This document shows positions 8,441 to 16,982 of a stretch of 64,000 bases of DNA, piece after piece. The notes under the pieces are model-generated. The model was not told the origin of the DNA. It saw only the letters and a list, made by a program, of their open reading frames with translations, and did not search any database. Both the position numbers and the translations under genes were made by a program. Position 1 is the first letter of the stretch. Every line of letters starts with the position of its first letter. The stretch lies in the NCBI GenBank assembly GCA_900764755.1, contig CAAFPE010000061.1:1-64000 (forward strand), in the 5' to 3' direction. This DNA is from an uncultured Oscillospiraceae bacterium (lineage in GTDB: Bacteria > Bacillota > Clostridia > Oscillospirales > Oscillospiraceae).

Positions 8441-9313
8441 ATGCCTGATTATGTGATCCTGACCGACTCCGCTGCCGACCTGACTGCGGAGATGGTTCGG
8501 GAGGCCGGTGTGACCGTTCTGCCCCTAAGCTTTACCATCCAGGGGGAGACCTATCAGAACACTCCGGACAACCGGGAGATGGACCCGGCACTGTTTTACG
8601 ATATGCTCCGGGCGGGGGAACTGGCCACTACCTCCGCCATCAATGTAGCGGAATACACCGAGGCGGTGGAGCCTTTCCTCCAGTCGGGACAGGACGTGCT
8701 GATCCTGGCGTTTTCCTCCGGGCTGTCCACGACCTGCAATTCGGCGGAGGTGGCGGCGGAGGAGCTGCGGGAGCGGTATCCCCAGCGGAAGCTCTATGTG
8801 GTGGATACCCTGTGCGCCTCTCTGGGACAGGGGCTGCTGGTCTGGCTGGCCGCCCGGGAGCAGAAGAAGGGACGCACCATTGAGGAGGTCCGGGACTGGG
8901 CGGAGGCCCATAAGCAGCTGGTGTGCCACCAGTTTACCGTCCAGGACTTGAACTGCCTGAAGCGGGGTGGGCGGATCACGGCCACCACGGCCGTGCTGGG
9001 CTCTATGCTCCAGATCAAGCCGCTGCTCCATGTGGACCAGGAGGGCAAGCTGACCGCCGTAGGGAAGGCCAGGGGGCGCCATGCCTCCCTGAAGGCTCTG
9101 GTGGACCGGATGGAAAAGACGGTGACAGGCGAGGGCCGGGAGACTGTGTTCATCAGCCACGGGGACTGCCGCGGGGATGCGGACAAGGTGGCGGAGATGG
9201 TGCGGGAGCGTTTCGGGACGCAGGACATTCACATCAATTATATTGGACCGGTCATTGGGGCCCACTCCGGGCCGGGGACTCTGGCCCTGTTCTATCTGGG
9301 GACGGAGCGCTGA
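8441..9313 (+). CDS. DegV family fatty-acid-binding protein
   Basis: DegV/EDD-fold protein of 290 residues. Family members bind a fatty acid; in Firmicutes many act as FakB, presenting exogenous fatty acids to the kinase FakA. Hallmarks are the N-terminal VILTDSAADL, the AFSSGLSTTCNSAE loop (about 88-101), VVDTLCASLGQGLL and the FTVQDLNCLKRGGRI segment followed by LQIKPLL. The closing IGPVIGAHSGPGTLALFY motif (about 265-285) is standard. The start follows AAGGAGG about 8 bases upstream. No fakA is in the window, so a FakB role is only inferred. Confidence 0.9.
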   Translation: MPDYVILTDSAADLTAEMVREAGVTVLPLSFTIQGETYQNTPDNREMDPALFYDMLRAGELATTSAINVAEYTEAVEPFLQSGQDVLILAFSSGLSTTCNSAEVAAEELRERYPQRKLYVVDTLCASLGQGLLVWLAAREQKKGRTIEEVRDWAEAHKQLVCHQFTVQDLNCLKRGGRITATTAVLGSMLQIKPLLHVDQEGKLTAVGKARGRHASLKALVDRMEKTVTGEGRETVFISHGDCRGDADKVAEMVRERFGTQDIHINYIGPVIGAHSGPGTLALFYLGTER

Positions 9314-9358
9314 GCGGCTCCGGCTGACATTATCATGACATGGGGAAGGAATCATACT

Positions 9359-10303
9359 ATGGATGAGATCAAATGGCTGGAGGTGGCCATCAACACCACT
9401 CCGGAGCGGCTGGATGAGATCACGGCCAAGCTGACTGCGGCTGGGATGACAGGGCTGGTCATTGAAGACGAGGCAGAGTTCCAGCAGTTTCTGGAGCAGA
9501 ACCAGCAGTACTGGGACTATGTGGACCAGGAACTGATGGAGCGGATGCGGGGGGTCACCCGGGTGAAGTTCTATGTCACAGACGATGCGGACGGCCGGGC
9601 CCAGCTGGAGCGGTACACCCGGAGCCTGGAGTGTGAGTACACCACCCGAACCCTGGTGGACAACGACTGGGCGTACAGCTGGCAGAAGTACTATAAACCG
9701 CTGTCCATCGGAGAACGCCTCTATGTGGTCCCCCAGTGGGAGCGGGAGGAGTCGGTCCCCCGGGGACGGGTCCCCTTCTATCTGAACCCAGGACTCACCT
9801 TCGGGACGGGGTCCCACGCCTCCACCCAGCTGTGTCTGGAGGGGGTGGAGGCCCATACCCGGGAGGGAGACCGGGTGCTGGACCTGGGCTGCGGCAGCGG
9901 CATCCTGTCCATCGCGGCCCTGGTGCTGGGGGCAGAGCGGGCCTCTGCGGTGGACATTGATCCCAAGGCGGTGGATGTGGCCTATGAGAACGCCGCCCTC
10001 AACGGGATCGGAAGGGAGCGCTATACCGTCCGGGCGGGGGATGTGCTCACCGACCGGGCTCTGGCGGCAGAACTGGCCCAAGAGCGCTACCAGCTGGTGC
10101 TGGCCAACATCGTGGCTGATGTGATCATCCCACTGGCACCCCAGGTGCCCGGCCTGCTGGCCGAGGGCGGGGTGTTTCTCTGCTCCGGCATCATCGACAG
10201 CCGGGCCCACGAGGTGGAGGAGGCTCTGGCCCGCAGCGGCCTGCAGGTGACCCGAAAGCGGGAGCGGAACGGCTGGGCCGCGCTGGAGGCAGTCTTGGCC
10301 TGA
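9359..10303 (+). CDS. prmA: ribosomal protein L11 methyltransferase
   Basis: Methylates ribosomal protein L11 using S-adenosylmethionine. The 314-residue product has the PrmA N-terminal substrate-recognition region, the DNDWAYSWQKYYKP motif (101-114), NPGLTFGTGSHAST (143-156) and the SAM-binding motif VLDLGCGSG (173-181). LVLANIVADVI then takes the catalytic Asn-rich position. Start set at 9359 (MDEIKWLEV); the in-frame ATG at 9335 gives an eight-residue extension without a better ribosome site. It follows degV by 45 bases. In many relatives an RsmE methyltransferase comes next, but here it is absent. Confidence 0.93.
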   Translation: MDEIKWLEVAINTTPERLDEITAKLTAAGMTGLVIEDEAEFQQFLEQNQQYWDYVDQELMERMRGVTRVKFYVTDDADGRAQLERYTRSLECEYTTRTLVDNDWAYSWQKYYKPLSIGERLYVVPQWEREESVPRGRVPFYLNPGLTFGTGSHASTQLCLEGVEAHTREGDRVLDLGCGSGILSIAALVLGAERASAVDIDPKAVDVAYENAALNGIGRERYTVRAGDVLTDRALAAELAQERYQLVLANIVADVIIPLAPQVPGLLAEGGVFLCSGIIDSRAHEVEEALARSGLQVTRKRERNGWAALEAVLA

Positions 10304-10320
10304 ATGGGAAAGTATCATGA

Positions 10321-10349
10321 AACGGGCGGGGCCGGGGGCTCCGCCCGTT
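10321..10349 (+). terminator. hairpin between prmA and the pyruvate-kinase-like gene
   Basis: Thirteen-base-pair stem (10321-10333 with 10337-10349, one G-U pair) and a GGG loop, 18 bases after the prmA stop. The tail CTGTCTGTGTG is only partly T-rich, so termination may be incomplete. Confidence 0.55.
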
Positions 10350-10428
10350 CTGTCTGTGTGCATGGTTGACGGCGGCGGGAAAGTGGGCCATAATAGAAGA
10401 AAAGCCAAACAGGCGGGAGGAAGGATAC

Positions 10429-11418
10429 ATGGAATTTTACGGTACACTGGGGGACGCCTGCTGGGAGCGGGAGACACTGGAGGAGCTGTTCTGGGCGGGG
10501 ATGACAGGTGCGCGGCTGAACCTGTCCCACACCACGCTGGAGGCGTGCGCCCCTCTGCTGGAGGAGCGGTTTTGGCCCGCGGCCCGGCAGGCGGGGGTGG
10601 AGGCCCGGCTGATCGTGGATCTCCAGGGCCCGGAACTGCGGGTGGGGACGCTGAAGGAGCCGGTCACAATGGATGAGGGGACGGAGGTCCTGCTGGGTGC
10701 GGGGGGGATCCCTGTGCCTGCCGCCGCGGTGGCGGCCGCCCGGGCAGGGGATGAGATCTCTCTGGATGACAGCGCCCTGCTGCTGACAGTGGTCGAGCGG
10801 CGCACAGACGCCCTGCTGTGCCGGGTGGAACGGGGCGGACTGCTCAAGAGCCGGAAGAGCCTGGCCATCCTGGGGGTCCAGCCGGACACCCCCGCCCTGA
10901 CGGAGGAGGACCGGCGGAATCTGGACTGGGCGGCCCGGTGCGGAGTGACCGACGTGCTCCAGCCCTTCGTGCGGGGGGCGGAGGATCTGGCGGTCCTGCG
11001 TGGGGCTCTGGCGGAGCGCGGCCTGGAGCAGGTGCGGGTGATGGCCAAGATCGAGAACCGGCAGGGCATGGAGAAGCTGGACGAGATCATGGATGCATCC
11101 GACGTGATTTGTATTGCCCGGGGTGATCTGGGGAACAGTATGCCATTGTGGGAGCTGCCCGCCGCGCAGAAGCATATCGCGGACCGCTGCCGGGCGGCAG
11201 GGCGCTCCTTTTTCGTAGTGACCCAGCTGCTGTGGTCCATGGAGAGGCGGGCAGTGCCCACCCGGGCGGAGGTGTGCGACATCTACAACGCGGTGCTGGA
11301 CGGCTCGGACGCCCTGATGCTCACCGGGGAGACAGCGGTGGGCTGCTATCCGGTGCAGGCGATGGAATATTTGGTGAAAACGGCCGGGAGCGCACTGAGG
11401 GCTGGGAGCGCAGTTTGA
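10429..11418 (+). CDS. short pyruvate-kinase-like protein without the C-terminal domain
   Basis: The 329 residues align by eye with the barrel and B domains of pyruvate kinase but stop before the C-terminal (allosteric) domain; normal enzymes have about 470-590 residues. Conserved are R29, N31 and S33 in ARLNLSHT, the catalytic Lys and metal Glu in AKIEN (K207, E209), the metal Asp in ARGDLG (D233), and T265 in VVTQLL. The LTGETAVGCYPV segment (298-309) is also present. The Lys of the usual D-K/T-K-GPE(I)R motif is Gln here (DLQGPELR, 64-71). It may be a catalytically modified paralogue or a kinase of another substrate. Start at 10429 behind GGGAGGAAGG. Its neighbours give no pathway clue. 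Confidence 0.75.
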   Translation: MEFYGTLGDACWERETLEELFWAGMTGARLNLSHTTLEACAPLLEERFWPAARQAGVEARLIVDLQGPELRVGTLKEPVTMDEGTEVLLGAGGIPVPAAAVAAARAGDEISLDDSALLLTVVERRTDALLCRVERGGLLKSRKSLAILGVQPDTPALTEEDRRNLDWAARCGVTDVLQPFVRGAEDLAVLRGALAERGLEQVRVMAKIENRQGMEKLDEIMDASDVICIARGDLGNSMPLWELPAAQKHIADRCRAAGRSFFVVTQLLWSMERRAVPTRAEVCDIYNAVLDGSDALMLTGETAVGCYPVQAMEYLVKTAGSALRAGSAV

Positions 11419-11431
11419 GAGGAGTGATAGG

Positions 11432-12028
11432 ATGAAGCAGATCTTATTTGTCAATGCGTGTATGCGGGGGCCGGAGCAGTCCCGCACCTGGCGGCTGAGC
11501 CAGGCGTTTCTGGCGGCCTGCCAGACCCGATGGCCGGAGGCCGCAGTCAAGGAGCGGGATCTGACGGGCTGTGAGCTGCCGGTGCTCACCGGGGCGCTGG
11601 CCCAGGAGCGGGACCGGCAGGCACAGGTGGACGCTGGCAGCCCCATGTTCGAGCCGGCCCGGGAGATGGCTCAGGCCGATCTGGTGGTGATCGCAGCCCC
11701 AGACTGGGATATGACCTTCCCCGCGGCGTTGAAGATCTATCTGGAGTGGACCTGCACCCTGGGGATCACCTTCCACTATACCCGAACGGGGGTGCAGGAG
11801 GGGCTGTGCCGGGCGAAGGAGCTGGTCTATATCACCACTGCCGGAGGCCCTCTGGAGGGAAAAAACTTCGGCTTCGACTATGTGAGGGGACTGGGGAAGA
11901 TGTTTGGCATCCCTGATGCCCACTGCCTGTCCGCTGAAGGGTTGGACATCCGGGAAAATGATCCGGAGGCCATCCTGCGGGCGGCGGAGGAACAGGCCGC
12001 GGCGCTGGCGGAGATGCTGAGAGACTGA
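11432..12028 (+). CDS. flavodoxin-fold NAD(P)H-dependent oxidoreductase
   Basis: Predicted FMN-dependent NAD(P)H oxidoreductase of 198 residues, related to azoreductase/quinone reductase (AcpD/AzoR) proteins. The N-terminal ILFVNACMRGPEQSRT is a phosphate-binding loop variant. APDWDMTFPAALKIYLEW (about 88-105) resembles the AzoR P-Y-N-F-x-x-P-A-x-L-K segment that holds FMN. TTAGGPL (about 129-135) is the second flavin loop. It starts 13 bases after the pyruvate-kinase-like stop behind GAGGAG, so the two are probably co-transcribed. The natural substrate is unknown. Confidence 0.8.
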   Translation: MKQILFVNACMRGPEQSRTWRLSQAFLAACQTRWPEAAVKERDLTGCELPVLTGALAQERDRQAQVDAGSPMFEPAREMAQADLVVIAAPDWDMTFPAALKIYLEWTCTLGITFHYTRTGVQEGLCRAKELVYITTAGGPLEGKNFGFDYVRGLGKMFGIPDAHCLSAEGLDIRENDPEAILRAAEEQAAALAEMLRD

Positions 12029-12055
12029 GAGACAGCCAACATGACCTGTGCTCCG

Positions 12056-12086
12056 GACCGGGAGCCGCGCAGAGCCGCGGCCCCCG
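12056..12086. repeat. 31-bp direct repeat, left copy
   Basis: Identical over 31 bases to 12293-12323; starts GACCGGGAGCC and ends GCGGCCCCCG. The copies bracket the MITE-like element at 8 and 5 bases from its ends and lie 237 bp apart. Each carries its own small GC-rich inverted repeat. Confidence 0.85.
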
Positions 12087-12094
12087 ATTCAGCT

Positions 12095-12287
12095 TGTCAA
12101 AAAAGCCCTCCTGCAAGGAGTTCCGTCGCCTGAAGGCGACGGAATAAAATGGGTTTTGTCATTTCCGGGGGCGTGTACCTTGGAAATGACACTTCTCACG
12201 AAACCTTTCCCGACAATTTTGCAAGAAATCGAGGGAAAGGTTTCGTGCAATCCTTCTCGAAAAAGTGGCTGTGCCACTTTTTTGACA
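12095..12287. mobile_element. MITE-like hairpin element with 11-bp inverted ends
   Basis: The 193-bp non-coding block is bounded by perfect 11-bp inverted repeats TGTCAAAAAAG (12095-12105) and its complement (12277-12287). Inside are four consecutive perfect or near-perfect hairpins: 12121-12130/12135-12144, 12158-12166/12182-12190, 12199-12211/12233-12245 (13 bp) and 12260-12269/12273-12282. It encodes no protein. Size, inverted ends and lack of coding capacity fit a miniature non-autonomous element, though no transposase-related ends are recognised. It fills most of the 379-base gap before polA. Confidence 0.55.
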
Positions 12288-12292
12288 GTCTC

Positions 12293-12323
12293 GACCGGGA
12301 GCCGCGCAGAGCCGCGGCCCCCG
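12293..12323. repeat. 31-bp direct repeat, right copy
   Basis: Exact second copy of 12056-12086. It ends 7 bases before the -35 of the proposed polA promoter. Confidence 0.85.
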
Positions 12324-12330
12324 GTTTTCC

Positions 12331-12359
12331 TTGCCCGGCTTTGGGAAAGCTGGTATACT
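12331..12359 (+). promoter_or_regulatory. polA promoter
   Basis: TTGCCC (12331-12336), a 17-bp spacer and TATACT (12354-12359) lie about 50 bases before the polA start codon. Confidence 0.65.
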
Positions 12360-12407
12360 ATGGTCAATACGACTTTGCCGCGTACGGCGGAATGGGAGGA
12401 GACCCAC

Positions 12408-15095
12408 ATGAAAAAGCTGATGGTCCTGGATGGCAACTCCATTGTCAACCGGGCCTTTTATGGGGTGAGCCAGAATCTCACCACCCGGACGGGACAGCCC
12501 ACCAATGCGATCCTTGGATTTTTGAATATTTTGAATAAGCTTCTGGATGAGGAGCAGCCGGATGCCCTGTGTGTCACCTTTGACCGGAAGGCGCCCACCT
12601 TCCGGCATCTGGCCTATGAGGGCTATAAGGCCCAGAGGAAAGGGATGCCAGACGAGCTGGCCAGCCAGATGCCTCTTCTGAAAAAGGTGCTGGCGGCCAT
12701 GAATATCCCCATGTATGAGCTGGACGGTTGGGAGGCCGATGATCTCATCGGTACCATCTCGGTGAAGGACGCCGCCGCCGGCTGGGCAACAGTGATCGTC
12801 ACCGGGGACAAGGACTCCCTCCAGCTGGTCACTGACACCACCACCGTCAAGCTGGTGTCCACCCGCATGGGCCGCACCACAACCAAGGATATGACCCCGG
12901 ATGCCTTCCGGGAGCAGTACGGCTTCGACCCCATCCATATCGTGGACCTGAAGGCCCTGATGGGGGACAGTTCTGACAATATCCCCGGGGTCAAGGGGGT
13001 GGGGGAAAAGACCGCCATGGCTCTGGTCCAGCGGTATTGCTCCATCGACGCCCTGTATGCCGCCATGCCCGCCCCGGAGATGGCTCCCGGCGTCCCGGCC
13101 AAGCCTGGCGTAGTGAAAAAGCTGGCAGAGGGGGAGGAAATGGCCAGGATGTCCTATGACCTGGCCACCATCCACACCGCCGCCCCCATCGACTTCACTC
13201 CGGAACAAAACCTGCGCCAGGAGGCGGACAACGACGCCCTGTACCAGCTGTTTCTGGACCTGGAGTTTGCCAAACTCATTGACAAATATGGACTCACCGC
13301 GCCTCAGGGCGGGAAGAAAAGCGCTGGGGAGGCATTCGACTGCTCCTGTGTCAGCGAGACGGTGGACAGCCGGGAGCGGATGGAGGAGCTTCTGGACCTT
13401 TGGCGGGAGCGGGACTGGGTGAGTGTGCTGGCGCTTCCCTCCCTGGATGCGGTGTGCGTAGCGTGGGAGGAGCCGGAAGGAGAACACCGCGCCGCCCTGT
13501 TTTTTGCCGACAAGTGGGACTGCCACAACAACCTTCTGCGGACCCTGTTCTGTGACGGACGCATCCACAAGGCCGTACACGGGCTGAAGGCCCTGTGGCG
13601 GACCCTGCTGGCGGAGGGGATTACCCCCGAAGGCTTCGGGTTTGATACCGAGGTGGCCGCTTATCTGCTGGCCCCCACTGACGGAAGCTATGAATTGGAG
13701 AAGCTGGGACTCACCTATTTCAACTTCCAGCCTCCCAGGGCGGCCGACTATCTGGACGAGGGGGCCTTTGGCCCTCTGGCCGATCCGGCGGTCCCCGCTG
13801 CTGCCCTGACTGCCCACGCAGTTCTGATTGGAGCCCTGCGCGCCACCCTCACCAGGCGGATGGAGGAACTGGATTTATTTGAACTGTACCGGCAGATCGA
13901 GCTGCCCCTCTGCTCCGTGCTGGCTGAGATGGAGCGGGAGGGCGTGCTGGTGGACCGGGGCGCCCTGGTGCAGTTCGGAGAGATGCTGTCTGAACGGATC
14001 GGGCAGGTCCAGGCCAGGATTTATGCTCTGGCCGGAGAGGACACCTTCAACATCAATTCCACCCAGCAGCTGGGCCAGATCCTCTTTGAGCGCCTGGGCC
14101 TGCCGCCGGTGAAAAAGACCAAAACAGGGTGGTCCACCAACGCGGAGGTGCTGGAGAAGCTGCGGGGACAGCACCCTATCATTGAAGAGATCCTGGAGTA
14201 CCGCCAGCTCACCAAGCTGAAATCCACCTATGCTGACGGTTTGGGCAAGGTGATCGCCCCCGACGGACGGATCCACACCTCATTTCAGAATACCGTGACC
14301 GCCACCGGGCGGCTCAGTTCCACGGAGCCGAACCTTCAAAATATTCCCGTCCGTACAGAGCTGGGGGCGGAGCTGCGGAAGATGTTCGTAGCCCCGGTGG
14401 GGAAGGTGCTGGTGGATGCAGACTACTCCCAGATCGAGCTGCGGCTGCTGGCCCATATCGCCGGGGACCAGGCTATGATCGACGGCTTCCGAAGCGGGGA
14501 GGACATCCATACCATCACTGCTGCCCAGGTGTTCGGTGTGGCGCGGTCGGAGGTCACCCCCCTCATGCGCCGCAGCGCCAAGGCGGTGAACTTCGGCATT
14601 GTGTACGGCATCTCCCCCTTCTCCCTGTCCCAGGACATTGGAGTCACAGTGGCCGAGGCTAAGGAGTATATGGACAAGTATTTTGCCCACTACGCCGGGG
14701 TGCGGGCCTATATGGACGCGGTGGTGGAGCAGGCCAGGGAGCAGGGCTTTGTCTCCACCCTGTACGGACGCCGCCGCTGGGTGCCGGAACTGAAGTCCTC
14801 CAACTTCAACACCCGCTCCTTCGGCGAGCGGGTGGCCCTCAACGCTCCCATTCAGGGCACCGCGGCCGACATCATCAAGCTGGCCATGATCCGGGTGCGG
14901 GACCGCCTGAAGGCGGAGGGGCTGGAGGGCCGCCTGGTCCTTCAGGTCCACGATGAACTGATCGTGGAGTGCCCGGAATTGGAGGCGGAGGCGGTCTGTA
15001 AGCTGGTAGAGGAGGAGATGGAGGGGGTTGCCGCCCTGTCCGTCCCTCTGCTGGCGGAGACCCACGCGGGCCGCTCCTGGGCGGAGTCCCACTGA
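12408..15095 (+). CDS. polA: DNA polymerase I
   Basis: Replication and repair polymerase of 895 residues with a 5'-nuclease domain (about 1-290, KLMVLDGNSIVNRAFYG, VVTGDKDSLQLV, GDSSDNIPGVKGVGEKTA). The middle domain and the Klenow-type polymerase domain follow. Polymerase motif A is DYSQIELRLL (from residue 672), motif B KAVNFGIVYG (about 724) and motif C VHDE (about 848). In the middle domain the DTE motif of the proofreading exonuclease is missing and the exo II Asp is lost (HGLKALWRTLL). The 3'-5' exonuclease is therefore probably inactive, as in Bacillus and Thermus. The start at 12408 follows GGGAGGA; the frame runs open through the upstream repeats, but that extension is not credible. 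Confidence 0.95.
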   Translation: MKKLMVLDGNSIVNRAFYGVSQNLTTRTGQPTNAILGFLNILNKLLDEEQPDALCVTFDRKAPTFRHLAYEGYKAQRKGMPDELASQMPLLKKVLAAMNIPMYELDGWEADDLIGTISVKDAAAGWATVIVTGDKDSLQLVTDTTTVKLVSTRMGRTTTKDMTPDAFREQYGFDPIHIVDLKALMGDSSDNIPGVKGVGEKTAMALVQRYCSIDALYAAMPAPEMAPGVPAKPGVVKKLAEGEEMARMSYDLATIHTAAPIDFTPEQNLRQEADNDALYQLFLDLEFAKLIDKYGLTAPQGGKKSAGEAFDCSCVSETVDSRERMEELLDLWRERDWVSVLALPSLDAVCVAWEEPEGEHRAALFFADKWDCHNNLLRTLFCDGRIHKAVHGLKALWRTLLAEGITPEGFGFDTEVAAYLLAPTDGSYELEKLGLTYFNFQPPRAADYLDEGAFGPLADPAVPAAALTAHAVLIGALRATLTRRMEELDLFELYRQIELPLCSVLAEMEREGVLVDRGALVQFGEMLSERIGQVQARIYALAGEDTFNINSTQQLGQILFERLGLPPVKKTKTGWSTNAEVLEKLRGQHPIIEEILEYRQLTKLKSTYADGLGKVIAPDGRIHTSFQNTVTATGRLSSTEPNLQNIPVRTELGAELRKMFVAPVGKVLVDADYSQIELRLLAHIAGDQAMIDGFRSGEDIHTITAAQVFGVARSEVTPLMRRSAKAVNFGIVYGISPFSLSQDIGVTVAEAKEYMDKYFAHYAGVRAYMDAVVEQAREQGFVSTLYGRRRWVPELKSSNFNTRSFGERVALNAPIQGTAADIIKLAMIRVRDRLKAEGLEGRLVLQVHDELIVECPELEAEAVCKLVEEEMEGVAALSVPLLAETHAGRSWAESH

Positions 15096-15112
15096 GCCTG
15101 TCATTAAGAGAA

Positions 15113-15152
15113 CAACACAGGGGCTCCGGAGTGATCCGGAGCCCCTGTGTTG
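15113..15152. terminator. 18-bp perfect stem between convergent polA and SLH gene
   Basis: Stem 15113-15130 pairs with 15135-15152 without mismatch around a GTGA loop. It lies between two convergent genes and could serve both, although neither side has a good T tract. Confidence 0.6.
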
Positions 15153-15173
15153 TGAAAAATCCTGTGGTGCCGC

Positions 15174-16154
15174 TCAGATGGCGGTGTCGCTGCCCAGTTT
15201 CTGCTGCATCCGCAGGGCCATGATGAGACAGGCCTGCCGCTGGGCGGGGTCTTTTGGACCGAAGCGGCCGTCCTCATAGCCGGAGATGACGCCCTTAGAG
15301 GCTGCAAAGCATACGCTGTCCCTGGCCCAGGCGGAGATGGAGCCACGGTCAGAGAAGGGGGCGGTCTCCTGAGGCGGGATGGCCCCGCCCAGCTTCCGGT
15401 AGACGGCGGAGAGCATGGTGGCCGCCTGCTCCCGGTTCAGCTGGGTCCCGGCGCCGAAGAAGGTGCTGCTCACGCCGGAGGTGAAGCCCATGGAGTAGGC
15501 CTTGAGTACCTCGGGGTCGGTGGTGTCGGTGAAGGGGTTGGTCCCTGTGAAGGCGGGGACGGTCTGGCCGCTCATGGCCTCATACAGGCGGACGGACAGG
15601 GCGGCGAACTGGGTGCGGGTGATGGGTTCCCGCAGGTCCTGTCCCTTCAGGTGGGATGGGAACAGGTCCTTGGCGATGGCCTCGTTGACCAGATTGGCTG
15701 CCCAGTCGTCCACCGGCTCGCCGGTGATGGTGACAGGCTGGACCTCGCCGGTGCTCTGGCCCTTGACCCAGATGCCCCGGTCCAGGGCGGCATTGGGCTC
15801 GGTCCCATTGGGGTCCATGGTGGAGATGTGGTAGATGTGGTCCCCGTCCCGGATGGTGAGCTGGCTCTGTCCAGAGAGCATGGAGTCCAGGCTCCAGTGC
15901 TTCTCTGCCTCCTGATAGAGGAACACCTCCACCAGCAGCAGCCCATCCCCGGCGCTCTGGATTGCGGTCCCAACGGGGACCAGGGTGACAGAGTGGGTCT
16001 CAGTTGCGGAGTAGGAGAAGGGCTCCGTGCCCAGGGGGTCCTGAGAAAGCTGATAGACGGCCTGATTGCTCTGAAGGGTGGCGGCCGCCGCTCCGGTGGC
16101 CAGCAGCCCGGACAGGAGCGCGGCGGAGAGCAGGATGGAGAAGATTTTTTTCAT
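15174..16154 (-). CDS. secreted SLH-domain protein
   Basis: Exported protein of 326 residues. A Sec signal peptide (MKKIFSILLSAALLSGLLATGAAA, residues 1-24) is followed by a ~145-residue domain of unknown function. Three SLH-like modules fill the C-terminal half and should anchor it to cell-wall polymer. Module markers are ITRTQFAALSVRLYEAMS, LNREQAATMLSAVYRKLG and GYEDGRFGPKDPAQRQACLIMAL. The frame continues upstream to 16268, but the start at 16154 has an AAAGGA site and begins the signal peptide. Transcribed alone, convergent with polA. Confidence 0.8.
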   Translation of the reverse strand: MKKIFSILLSAALLSGLLATGAAAATLQSNQAVYQLSQDPLGTEPFSYSATETHSVTLVPVGTAIQSAGDGLLLVEVFLYQEAEKHWSLDSMLSGQSQLTIRDGDHIYHISTMDPNGTEPNAALDRGIWVKGQSTGEVQPVTITGEPVDDWAANLVNEAIAKDLFPSHLKGQDLREPITRTQFAALSVRLYEAMSGQTVPAFTGTNPFTDTTDPEVLKAYSMGFTSGVSSTFFGAGTQLNREQAATMLSAVYRKLGGAIPPQETAPFSDRGSISAWARDSVCFAASKGVISGYEDGRFGPKDPAQRQACLIMALRMQQKLGSDTAI

Positions 16155-16338
16155 CAGGAATTCCTTTCTGGCGGGCGTGAGCCGCGGCTGGGCGCGGCCG
16201 GCGAAAGATGACTTGTCAAAGGGGGACTGTCCGGATATAATCAGAGGGACAGCATACCGATTGTCCATCCATTGTACCGGATTGCAGGGGAAAAGACAAG
16301 GCGGAAATTATTAAGAAATCTTGAAAAAAGGAGTTATT

Positions 16339-16791
16339 ATGGAATATACCATCGTGCCTATGGACCGCAGCCATGTCGGTCAGATCGCGGAGCTGGAGCG
16401 GGAGTGCTTCTCCACCCCGTGGAGCGAGGCTATGCTCACTGAGGCGCTTTTCGATACCCAGGCCAGCTTTATCGTGGCTGAGTCGGAGGATGGGGGACTG
16501 CTGGGCTACGCGGGCCTCCATGTGGTGCTGGATGAGGGCTACATCGACAACATCGCCGTGGAGCCAAACGCCCGCCGCCACGGCGTGGCGGATGAGCTGC
16601 TGGATGTGTTCTGCCGGTTCGGCGCAGCCAATCTGGCCTTCCTTACATTGGAGGTGCGGGCCTCCAACGAACCGGCGATCGCCCTGTACCGCAAGCATGG
16701 CTTTGAGGAGGCGGGCCGTCGGAAAGACTATTACAGCAAGCCCAAAGAGGATGCGGTCATTATGACCAGAGACTTCAAAAAGTTGCGATAA
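16339..16791 (+). CDS. rimI: ribosomal protein S18-alanine N-acetyltransferase
   Basis: GNAT-fold acetyltransferase of 150 residues, best placed as RimI, which acetylates the N-terminal Ala of ribosomal protein S18. The start YTIVPMDRSHVGQIAELERECFSTPWSE matches the family. The acetyl-CoA loop is NARRHGVADELL (about 75-86), and VRASNEPAIALYRKHGFEEAGRRKDYY (about 113-139) is the typical C-terminal half. AAAAAAGGAG precedes the ATG at 16339. It is monocistronic with its own terminator. In many Firmicutes rimI lies beside tsaB and tsaD; here tsaD is 4.6 kb away. Confidence 0.85.
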   Translation: MEYTIVPMDRSHVGQIAELERECFSTPWSEAMLTEALFDTQASFIVAESEDGGLLGYAGLHVVLDEGYIDNIAVEPNARRHGVADELLDVFCRFGAANLAFLTLEVRASNEPAIALYRKHGFEEAGRRKDYYSKPKEDAVIMTRDFKKLR

Positions 16792-16817
16792 ATTAAAAAT
16801 AGGACGAAATAAGTGAG

Positions 16818-16862
16818 ATCCCATCTGCCGCTGTTGGAAAACCGGCAGGTGGGATTTTTTGT
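16818..16862 (+). terminator. rimI terminator
   Basis: Thirteen-base-pair stem (16818-16830 with 16843-16855, one G-U) followed by a run of T. Confidence 0.9.
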
Positions 16863-16905
16863 GTTGTCTAATGTGCAGAAAAATATTCGCGAAATATAAT
16901 TTATG

Positions 16906-16934
16906 TTGACAAATATTCTTCGGTAAACTAAAAT
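16906..16934 (+). promoter_or_regulatory. promoter of the RraA-aminotransferase-NhaC operon
   Basis: TTGACA (16906-16911), 17-bp spacer, TAAAAT (16929-16934), about 50 bases before the first gene. Confidence 0.85.
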
Positions 16935-16982
16935 AAAGACAGTTCAACAACGACACGTTGGAGCAGAAAGAAGGAAAGAGAA

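Noticed and set aside
12048..12407. Extended N-terminus of polA reading through the upstream repeats
   Set aside because: The extension is made of hairpin-repeat sequence. The family N-terminus MKKLMVLDGNSIVNRAF begins at 12408 behind a good ribosome site and promoter.
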